Part shown: positions 24,701 to 36,700 of the stretch, one piece after another
Layout of the letters: every line of letters begins with the position of its first letter
Numbering within the stretch: the first letter of the stretch is position 1
Assembly: GCA_032622095.1 (NCBI GenBank)
Contig: CP136062.1
Coordinates: 142,370,351-142,434,350 of the forward strand
Length of the DNA: 64,000 bases
Reading direction: 5' to 3'
DNA from: Siphonodentalium dalli
Taxonomy: Eukaryota > Mollusca > Scaphopoda > Gadilida > Siphonodentaliidae
Translations under genes and position numbers: made by a program
The notes under the pieces: generated by a model
Told to the model about the DNA's origin: nothing
The model's input: the letters and a program-made list of their open reading frames with translations, nothing else
The model's database searches: none

Positions 24701-27700
24701 ATGATATCCATATTTGTATGGTTTTATTGAGACAGACCCAAGATAATTTAGGCTGTTGCAGTTTTATTTGGCCGTTTTTGGCCGGTTTGTTGGGTAAAGG
24801 GTTAATGTTTGATTGACACTGTTTTCCCTTCAACTCTCTTTTTTAGCTCACCTGAGACGAAGTCTCTTGTGAAGCTATAGTCATAACTCCTCGTCTGTCC
24901 ATCCATCCGTCTATCTGTCCGCCCATCCATCAACAATTCTTTAAACATCTTCAGAACCATAAGACCGAATGGGTTCATATTTGGTGTGGATGTGACTCAC
25001 AGTCAGATTTGTTCAAATGAGGTCACCAGGTGAAATAGGTGTGAAGCTTAAAAGGTCATAACTCTTTCCCTCCATAGTAATTCTTAAAACCACTTCTACT
25101 CAAGAACCATCAGGCCAATTTAACTTCTATTTGGTATGGAGGCTCCTGGGTGACTGGGATTCAGATTTGTTCAAATGGGTTCACTGGGTCAAATAGGGGC
25201 CGAGCCAGGGACATAACTTTTTCCCTCCATAGTAATTCTTAAAACAACTTCTCCAGAACCGCAAGAACGAATGGAGTCATATTTTGTGGGGCTAATAGCT
25301 AGGTAATGGGATTCAGATATGTTCAAATGGGGTATTTTTCCATTAGTTGCCCGAATTGCAGACAAAAATATTTTTTCACAGTTAATTTGGGAGGCACCTA
25401 TCCTTGGTGAATTTGGACGTGATACCGGTCACCAGTATCAAATGGGCCCTGATTACTCCCTGAGAATGTTTCATTATTCCTTTCTTTATTTATTAGCTGT
25501 GGCCACATTTACAATGCTGAGCATCCGAAACAACATCATAAACAACAGGTTCATTTAATTATCAAATGTATAAAATTTGATGTCAGATGTAGACAAAAAT
25601 GATAATGACTCAAGTCACTTTAACCAATGTGAACCTACATGTATGTGAACATTTTCCCTCCTCGCTTGGATTATTATTTTCTTTATACCCCCTGTAACGA
25701 GTTATGGGGGGGTATATAGGAATCAGCTTGCCTGTTCATCTGTCAAGTCGTATGTCCGTCGGGGCATCCGTTAGTCTGTAAACAAAACCTTGTCCAAGCT
25801 TTATCCTACATTTATCGGTCAATCTTTATTAAACTTGGCGCAGATATTTAGTACCATGGGAACCTGTGCACCTTTGATTATGAGGTCCATTGACATATTT
25901 TTGTGGAGTTATCCCATTTTTTCGTCAAGATGCATTATTTTGTCCAAGCTTGTATTCCTACATTTTTATAGATTTTTAGTACCATTGGTACCTGTGCACC
26001 TGCGATTATGAGGTCTGTCCAACTTTTTGGTTGAGTTTCACCTTTTTCTTCTCAAAATGCATAATCTTGATTTCCTATATTTTTCAGTCCATTTTTGTAT
26101 AAACTTGGCATAGATATTTAGTATCATGGGAAACTGTGCATCTGTGATTATGAGGTCCATCCGACTTTTTTGGTGGAGTTATCCCTTATTTTCGACTTAG
26201 AACATTTTCTCAAGATGCATAGTTTTGACCAAACTTGTATTCTTACATTTTTTAGTCAATTAGCACATATATTGTACAATGGGAATGACTGCAACTGTGA
26301 TTATGAGGCCCGTCTGACTCTTTTTTATGTGGAGTAATGTGTGTGTCCGACTTACCTTTCCAGAGCATAACTTGAGTGTGTAAAACATTTTCCCGCTTGG
26401 GGGGGGGGGGGGGGGGTATCCTTAGTAACCTTGGAACGGTCCACTTCTAGTTTTATTCCATTGAAAATCCTGCCCAAAATTGGACACAATGAATATTTAT
26501 GCCAACTTAAAGAGAAAACATGAATTTTGATACTGCAACTGTTGAATATATTTGGACAACCCATTCACTGAACTGACCACTTTTCTATGATAACTTGATA
26601 AGCACATACACATCACGATTTCACACAGATATTTTAAAATTTGAAAGTGGGTCCTGATTTTCATCCATATCAGGGTTTAACCCTTTCATGAAGCGAGCTG
26701 CACTGGTGCAGCATTATGCTTACACTGTCAATGTAAATATTGTTAGGCCAATGTATTCTCTTATATATATGGGAGTGTCCCTATGGGAGACTCCTATATA
26801 TAAGAGAATGCATTGGCACAGGAAACAGAAATTTCAGGAAACTCCAGTCATGAAAGGGTTAACATCCGACCATCTCATCTTTTTTTTTTTTTTTTTTATA
26901 ATTTATTTTTATTTTTCATAGTCTGTCTCAATTACATATTAAAGTTGTACATAATAAATATACATTAAACATGAAAAAATAAATTCTTATAACAATATAT
27001 TTTTTATCACATGCACACTTGAATAATCTCTGTTTTTGAAACTTATCCTTTTTCTTGTTCTGTCTTATAAAATTATCTATAGTATTTTTCTTGCTAATGT
27101 GTCATTTTGACAGTTATTCTTTTTTTAATTCAGTTTTCGTGATACTGCAGGGTCGGTCTAAAAATTGAAAATAATTTATTTTTTTATCTATTAATTTAAT
27201 TTTTTTACCAGAGTAATTTCCGGTCAAGGGTCATTTATTAAATTGAGGACACTGTTCCACTTATTATCAAAGGCTTTATTTGTTGAATCAGTCCATTTTA
27301 GTGCCTGCTTTTCTAGATTGTATTCTTGTATAACAAATTGTATTGCTTTTTTTTGGCATAGATTTGTCTTATTGCACCTTGTCACATAAATATATCGTTT
27401 TATTAATAGTAGAATATTGTTAATTTCAAGTGTGCTCATGACAAAGTCTGAATCTATTCCAAAAAGTAATTCTTCAATCTTTGTTGGCATTTTGATGTTA
27501 CATTTGGTATACATTGTTTTTGAAATTTCTTCCCAAAGAGTTTTGCTCTGATGACAGGTAACCAACAAATGTTCTATAGTTTCATTTTCTTTTCCACAGA
27601 GTGTGCACAATTTTGATGCTATAATCTTACATTTTTCAAGGAAGACATTTGTAACTAAAGTGTTGTGATTTATTTGGAATTGAAAGGCTTGCAGTTTCGT

Positions 27701-30700
27701 GTTTTTCGTTGTTTTAAATGTTTGCTTATATATTGAATCCCAGTGAATTTCGTTTGTTTCTAGTTTTAGTTTATGCTCCCATCCTACCTGAGCGCTTGGT
27801 TTATTTGAAATGACAAGAGTTACAATTTTCCAGTAAAGAGACCATCTCATCTTGCCAATAGTTTAATTTATATCGCTCTGCACACAGATTCATTCCACAA
27901 ATATACTCATTTTCAGTCTAATACAGAAATCCTTGTCGGGATCAAGGCTGATCTCGGAGTGCCTGATGCAGATAAACCTAACATTGGAAAGCTGGAATTC
28001 TTTGTTGACTGGTAAGTTTACGACTATGGAAAGACGGTAATACTGTAAAGCCTCTCTAAACCGACCACCCTTCGGACAGCCCTTATGTTAGGTTTAGAGA
28101 GGTGTTCAGTTTATTGCTGTCGTTACTATAGTGAAAACGAAAAATTAATCACTAATCGGAGATCACTACATTACTAAGAGTGATCGTGACACAAACATTT
28201 CTTTATTGATTAATTAAATTTTATATTCAATAATCTACCCAAAAAAAATCAATAACAATAGATAAAACATGGTATAATAGGATGAAGGATATCCACATGC
28301 AATAGGTTTTGTCCAGTCATCGCAGGCCTGATTAAGACATCGTCCAGTCATCGCAGGCCTGATTAAGACATCGTCCAGTCATTGCAGGCCTGATTAAGAC
28401 ATCGTCCAGTCATCGCAGGCCTGATTAAGACATTGTCCAGTCATCGCAGTCCTGATTAAGACATCTTCCAGTCATCGCAGGCCTGATTAAGACATCGTCC
28501 AGTCATCGCAGGCCTGATTAAGACATCGTCCAGTCATCGCAGGCCTGATTAAGACATCGTCCAGTCATCGCAGGCCTGATTAAGACATCGTCCAGTCATC
28601 GCAGGCCTGATTAAGACATCGTCCAGTCATCGCAGGCCTGATTAAGACATCGTCCAGTCATCGCAGACCTGATTAAGACATCGTCCAGTCATCGCAGGCC
28701 TGATTAAGACATCGTCCGGTCATCGCAGGCCTGATTAAGACATCGTCCGGTCATCGCAGGCCTGATTAAGACATCGTCCGGTCATCGCAGGCCTGATTAA
28801 GACATCGTCCGGTCATCGCAGGCCTGATTAAGACATCGTCCGGTCATTGCAGGCCTGATTAAGACATCGTCCAGTCATCGCAGGCCTGATTAAGACATCG
28901 TCCAGTCATCGCAGGCCTGATTAAGACATCGTCCAGTCATCGCAGGCCTGATTAAGACATCGTCCAGTCATCGCAGGCCTGATTAAGACATCGTCCAGTC
29001 ATCGCAGGCCTGATTAAGACATCGTCCAGTCATCGCAGGCCTGATTAAGACATCGTCCAGTCATCGCAGGCCTGATTAAGACATCGTCCAGTCATCGCAG
29101 GCCTGATTAAGACATCGTCCAGTCATTGCAGGCCTGATTAAGACATCGTCCAGTCATCGCAGGCCGGAAGTCCAGTCATCGCAGGCCTGATTAAGACATC
29201 GTCCAGTCATCGCAGGCCTGATTAAGACATCGTCCAGTCATCGCAGGCCTGATTAAGACATAGTCCAGTCATCGCAGGCCTGATTAAGACATCGTCCGGT
29301 CATCGCAGGCCTGATTAAGACATCGTCCAGTCTTCGCAGGCCTGATTAAGACATCGTCCAGTCATCGCAGGCCTGATTAAGACATCGTCCAGTCATCGCA
29401 GGCCTGATTAAGACATCGTCCAGTCATCGCAGGCCTGATTAAGACATCGTCCAGTCATCGCAGGCCTGATTAAGACATCGTCCAGTCATCGCAGGCCTGA
29501 TTAAGACATCGTCCGGTCATCGCAGGCCTGATTAAGACATCGTCCGGTCATTGCAGGCCTGATTAAGACATCGTCCAGTCATCGCAGGCCTGATTAAGAC
29601 ATCGTCCAGTCATCGCAGGCCTGATTAAGACATCGTCCAGTCATCGCAGGCCTGATTAAGACATCGTCCAGTCATCGCAGGCCTGATTAAGACATCGTCC
29701 AGTCATCGCAGGCCTGATTAAGACATCGTCCAGTCATCGCAGGCCTGATTAAGACATCGTCCAGTCATCGCAGACCTGATTAAGACATCGTCCAGTCATC
29801 GCAGGCCTGATTAAGACATCGTCCAGTCATCGCAGGCCTGATTAAGACATCGTCCGGTCATCGCAGGCCTGATTAAGACATCGTCCGGTCATCGCAGGCC
29901 TGATTAAGACATCGTCCGGTCATCGCAGGCCTGATTAAGACATCGTCCGGTCATTGCAGGCCTGATTAAGACATCGTCCAGTCATCGCAGGCCTGATTAA
30001 GACATCGTCCAGTCATCGCAGGCCTGATTAAGACATCGTCCAGTCATCGCAGGCCTGATTAAGACATCGTCCAGTCATCGCAGGCCTGATTAAGACATCG
30101 TCCAGTCATCGCAGGCCTGATTAAGACATCGTCCAGTCATCGCAGGCCTGATTAAGACATCGTCCAGTCATCGCAGGCCTGATTAAGACATCGTCCAGTC
30201 ATTGCAGGCCTGATTAAGACATCGTCCAGTCATCGCAGGCCGGAAGTCCAGTCATCGCAGGCCTGATTAAGACATCGTCCAGTCATCGCAGGCCTGATTA
30301 AGACATCGTCCAGTCATCGCAGGCCTGATTAAGACATAGTCCAGTCATCGCAGGCCTGATTAAGACATCGTCCGGTCATCGCAGGCCTGATTAAGACATC
30401 GTCCAGTCTTCGCAGGCCTGATTAAGACATCGTCCAGTCATCGCAGGCCTGATTAAGACATCGTCCAGTCATCGCAGGCCTGATTAAGACATCGTCCAGT
30501 CATCGCAGGCCTGATTAAGACATCGTCCAGTCATCGCAGGCCTGATTAAGACATCGTCCAGTCATCGCAGGCCTGATTAAGACATCGTCCAGTCATCGCA
30601 GGCCTGATTAAGACATCGTCCAGTCATCGCAGGCCTGATTAAGACATCGTCCAGTCATCGCAGGCCTGATTAAGACATCGTCCAGTCATCGCAGGCCTGA

Positions 30701-33700
30701 TTAAGACATCGTCCAGTCATCGCAGGCCTGATTAAGACATCGTCCAGTCATCGCAGGCCTGATTAAGACATCGTCCAGTCATCGCAGGCCTGATTAAGAC
30801 ATCGACCAGTCATCGCAGGCCTGATTAAGACATCGACCAGTCATCGCAGGCCTGATTAAGACATCTTTTGAATTAAACGGACATGGCCCATTCATGCTTC
30901 TAAATTTTAAGATATAAGATAGGTTGACAAATACACAAAATCTATATACCGACTTGTTATGCTCTGCAAACTACTTGCCATGGTGACAGCCATTTCCAAG
31001 CGGTTTTAAATTTTTCGCACAGAAGTTAAATAAACGCTCTTTATTTCTACCATATCAGGAATAGACTATCACGGAACACTCTTTTTGGCTCCATGCCGTG
31101 CACATGGCTGTTGTTTGTTCGCAGTTGTATTTTTTTATGACTTCAATGCATTTGTCTGGGATATATAATGCCCGTAGAAATGTAGTTCCAAGTATTTAAT
31201 GACCTATTTTGATACCAGGAAAAATTCAAAAGTGAATATTATTAGGTTTATTTTGGAGCGCAAACCTCCAAGTGGCTTTAAGCTACTTCAGAAAATTAAT
31301 AAACAATTAACAATTAATAAGCAAAAAGCCACATTTGAATACTGTGCACCTGTCTCATTTTATTCTAAAATAAACATTTGAATAGTCCATGCTTCATTTG
31401 TAGGCTGTTCAGATACTATACGCAAATCACACCCCTGAGGATTTATTTGTAAGAATGTTAAACTAATAAGTTGAGTTATCACACTTAGGCTGTTTGTTGA
31501 AATTTTCACTGAAATATCCCTGGAAATGAAACAAAGGTGATCACTCATGTACAACTACTCATCGACAAGAATTTAGTTATTGAAGGTATTAGCCATTGAA
31601 GGAATACAATACAATACAATAATTAATTTGTATAGCGCTCAATATTATGAGTACATATTCAACGGCGCTTTACATTACATCGAGCTCATTGCCTAATCAG
31701 CATAATACATGTACATGCACATATATCTAGGAATTAAATGCTACATCAAAGAGATATGTTTTGAGGCCGGTCTTAAACTTATTTAAATCAGTGAATATTT
31801 TTAAGTGAGGTGGAATGCTATTCCAAAGTTGTGGAACTGCAAATGAAAATGCCCTATCGCCAAACGTTTTCTGTTTGTTGAAAGGAATGTACAAAAGCAT
31901 ACTACTATCAGATCGTAATCCATATGTACACACATTTCTGTCTGATCATATCCTGTATATACAATGGTGACATGTTATTACGAGATTTGAATACAAGCAA
32001 AATAATTTTGAACATGATTCGATACTCCACTGGCAGCCAGTGTAATTGCTTGAGAACTGGAGTTATATGTTCATGCCGAGGAGTGTATGATACAACTCGC
32101 GCCGCAGCATTTAGCACTTTTTGCAGGCGATCACACTGGTAATCCGGTAGTCCATACAGTAAAGAATTACAGTAATCTAAGTGTGACGTGACAAAAGCAT
32201 GGACCAATGTCTTAGTTGAGTCTACATCGAGGTATTGTCTAATTTGTCGGATTTTGTATAAACCTCTGAACGCCTTCTTACACATATTAGAGATATGGTT
32301 ATCCATTGTCATGTTTGTGTCAAAATACGATCCCAGGTTGCGAACAGTGTCCTTTGTTGGTATGTCGGCGTCTCCCACATGAATTGAACTGATGTTGACT
32401 TTCTGAAGTTGTTGTCGAGAGCCAATGATTATGAATTCAGTCTTATCGTCATTTATCATGAGTCGGTTGGTAATCATCCACGCTCTAATGTCCACAATAC
32501 AGTTCTCCACAATTTGACGTGCTTTAGTTTCGCCTCTCTCTGTCAGTCGAAATGAAAAGTAGATTTGGGTATCATCTGCATAGCCGTGAACATCGGGGAG
32601 GTGACTTTCAACAACTGAGAATAATTTCGAAATGTAGAATAAGAACAGCACGGGTCCAAGACAACTTCCTTGTGGAACTCCGCACACGATGGGGAAATTT
32701 GTAGACTTTGAGCCATTAATGGATATTTGCTGTGATCGGTTCGTGAGGTAAGATTTCAACCAGATAGCTGCAGTGCCGCGAACACCAAAGTCAGATTGTA
32801 GAGTATCTAGAAGAATATCATGGCGGACGGCGTCGATAGCAGCGCTCAAATCTAGTAGCACAAGCAGGTTCGCACATTATTAATTCTTCAATAAAACATT
32901 CCACTAACTCCTGCAATAGGTCACTAACTGTATTCAGACTTCTACTCCGTTGGTAGGTTGTAGAAGAAAATTCTCATTATGTTTATTTTTTCAGTTCTGC
33001 AAATGCCACTCCAGAGTTTGAAGGTCGAGGAGGTGAAGATTTAGGGACAGCGATCAGAAACCTATTGGCGAACGCTTACGACAATGACTACTGTTTAGAA
33101 CACGACAAGCTTTGTATTATTCCTGGCGAGCAGTGCTGGATTTTGTACATAGATGTAGTGGTGAGAAAATTAACTCTTTCAGTGTTGGATATTGTACATA
33201 GATGTAGCGGTGAGAAAATTAACTCTTTCGGTGCTGGATATTGTACATAGATGTAGTGTGAGAAAATTAACTCATTCAATGCTGGATGTCGTACATAGAT
33301 GTAGTGGTGGTGAGAAAAGTAAAGACATATTATGGACTTGTTCATGTGCATGAAACTGAAAAGTTGGTAAGCAGGCTCTATGCCAACTGGAGGAATGTGG
33401 CATTCTATTAACATCGCCAAAAATATCAAACCTCTCCATAGAAAACATCGTGTGAACTACACTCAATTGTAAATATTTATTTCTCGATTTGGGATGCATC
33501 TATGATTTCGCAATTGAAAGTCATTTATTTAATTAATATATAAGGACGATGTTTGTAGTTAATTTGGATATAATATTTGTAAAAATAACTACTTTGAGCA
33601 AGATTAATCTCCATTTCTATTTGATCACCCTACCGGAGTGTTTCACATCACTTTAACTCTTTCTTTACTAAACAGATTTTACCACTCAGTTATAAAGTAT

Positions 33701-36700
33701 ACATTGGAATGGTCTATTACTCATATGGAGAGGTTTTCAGGAAAAATAAACAGACGACAGATAATACAAGTAAAGAAGGAGTTCTATTGATTGCAGGGAA
33801 ATGTTCAGATAATAAGTCGTCTCTGGTCGTTTGTTGAACTTATTATCTGAAAAATTCCTACAGGATAACTACTCATCAATGAGTGTTTAGTATAGAAAGG
33901 ATTAATCTAAATTCTTCCATCCATTATATTTTAATATACTATGAGACCGCGAGGGATAGAAGTATCTGTCACCTTTAATTGGACTCTTATCACACTTGTT
34001 GCCTTCTAACATTTGTATTTGTATCAGAAATAAGCTAATACTATTACAAATATGACATTTTTATTTTGGGGCCTAATTTATTTGTATACTTAGAATATTA
34101 CATTAAATTTTATTCTTATTGTTCTCACCTACGGACTCTCTTTTGCTACTCTGTGGAGAAACAAAATCTAAAATGCTTATTATATTTTTTGCATGGCAAA
34201 ATTAAAAAAACTTTTGTTTGACGGCTCACGGTGGGGAATCACGTGGTTTCGAGTTGATGAGTATCATGTATTCAAAATGGCTGAGGCTATCGCAAACGCG
34301 ACCAGAAACTATGAGAAAGGTAATAAACTAGGATACAACATATTACATAGTATTTTGGCAGCTACGAACATATGCTATTCTATTTTTCAAACAAGCTGAT
34401 ACCTCATTCTGACCAAAGTTGTCAGTCGAAGGATTATCCTAGATGTATGGACTTGCGTATTACACGAACTTCCGACTGGCAACTTTGGTCAAAATGTTAT
34501 AGAAAACTACTGATTATTTCGAAACAAATAAGATATCAACTTGTTTCAAAAATAATCTAGCATATGCTCGAAACACACATAATGCTATGTTTTGTGTCAG
34601 TCGCTCATATGTTATGGTTGTGTAAAGTTTGTGCTCGCCTAGGCCATTTTCAATGCGTGATACTCACCAACCTCTTCTAAACCACATGATTCCCCACCAT
34701 GCCACTCCCTACCAACCCAAGCTGGAAAAATTTATCAACCTGATAGCATGAAATTCTATTTTATAGTTCTTCCATAGCTGATAACTTCGATTTCACAAAA
34801 TTGATATGAGTTTTCTTGAAAGATATCAGTTTCTGTGAAGAACCGAAAATCGTTATAAATTGGGCTTTAAGACAATACATTTGAAATGATGGGATATCTT
34901 ACAGATGAAATTCATGTTGAAAACGAAACAAGTAAAAATATTTAGATGACCTACCCACGGATCTACCAACCAAAACTTTTTACATTGGATAGGGAATGGG
35001 CAAACAAAGATTTTAATAATATTGGCCTTATTCCGACATACATGTACTAACTCTGGAAAAAATTATCTAAACCAAATAATAAACAAATAATGGCCTTTAA
35101 AATTGGTATAAAATGGAAGGATAATATAACTTAACTTGTCTGTCGTGATTTGCCGTACGGCTGTAAGAAGAAGTGATTGCATAATGCCCTTAGTCACTGT
35201 TATGTTAGTTTATCATTTTTAAAGTTTTGTTGACATACTTTGTTGTAATTTATGAACCTGTTATCTTATCTCATAACATTTATCTATTTTCCAGCTTTTG
35301 GAATGTGGAGGAAATCTGTTTGATGCCTCATCTATAGCAGTCAAGGCAGCACTACATAACACAAAGTAAGATATGTAACCAGCCATTTGGGCTAATATTT
35401 CTCAAAATAATAGATTTGCTTATGTAATATGGTCAGGCAACAAAATTGTATAAGAATCATTCACCTAGGATATATTTGACACAAAATCAAATATATTGTT
35501 ATCCTTCATCACATTTCATCCCATTTTCCTCTCTTCTGATTGGCTGAGAGTGCGTCACATGGCGGGCCGTAAATCACCTTATTACCCTCGAGGGTAACAT
35601 TGTCTCAGTTATTGATCGCTCAGCTATTACCAGTAAACATAGAACTACGAAGAACTCAACGTGCAGAGACACTCTCACAGCTCTCTGACAATTTTCGAAA
35701 ACACTGTTTTTATAAACCCCACTGTATCATAACAACTGCGAACTGTGGTGTTTGCTAATTTGCATAATTGTGTGTTTTTTAGTTGCAATTAAAGCACGCT
35801 ATGTATAAATGTTGTTATCGCGGACACAAATCCGTTATAATGTGTAATGTATCTATTGGGCCTTTTTATATCAATAATAAAGACCGTCAGACAAATATAT
35901 AAACCTTATTATGCAGTTGGTGTGTGCTGCAGGCAATCGCACATACGATGTACATACGTTACAAATACGTTTATGTACTAGTTCAAATAGCCACTCTTTA
36001 CTGTTTATCAATTGACTATTTCTTTTCTTCAATACATTCCTCAGACTTCAGATAATACCCGTATGTTGCGTAACAATCTGTGACATATGTAAATTTCTTT
36101 TTGCACTACTACAACGTGTTAGTTTCACATTTTAGCAATCTGGAAATGAACACGTCTGTCGGCGTCTTCACGGCCATTTGAAACGAAACCGAACATTTCG
36201 CTGCATGGCTACTCAACTTCGAAATTGCTTTACTCCTCTTTCCGTGAACCGATTTCCACCATGCAACCAGCAAACTGACCGGAGAATAGCTACGCAAATG
36301 ACGGGTCTGTCAATTGATCCAGATTATGATTTTTTTATTTTCTAAATAGCGATGATTCCAACATAAAATTAACTTTTCGAACTGGATTAAAGAATATATG
36401 CGCGCATTTATGCCAGCTATTAACGAGGTTCGTGTGTACTCCTTTGTCAGATAACAATATACAGTTATCGCCCGCGATTGAGTGAGACACAGGGATTTGT
36501 CGCCGCTCTCGACCTGGAATGTCACCTGGCGGCCCTCGGGTGACATTCCAGGTCTCGAGCGGGCGACAAATCCCCGTGTCTCACTCAATCGCGGGCGATA
36601 ACTGTATATTGTTATCCTCCTCCCTATTCAGTCCGCTTCTGATTGTTCCAAGTTGTGTCACATGCTGTTCCACAAATCACAATGTCGCCCGCTCAGCTGG

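Noticed and set aside
28311-30865. CRISPR-like array
   Set aside because: Units are directly adjacent with no unique spacers, the genome is animal, and no cas-like genes are present. It is a simple minisatellite.
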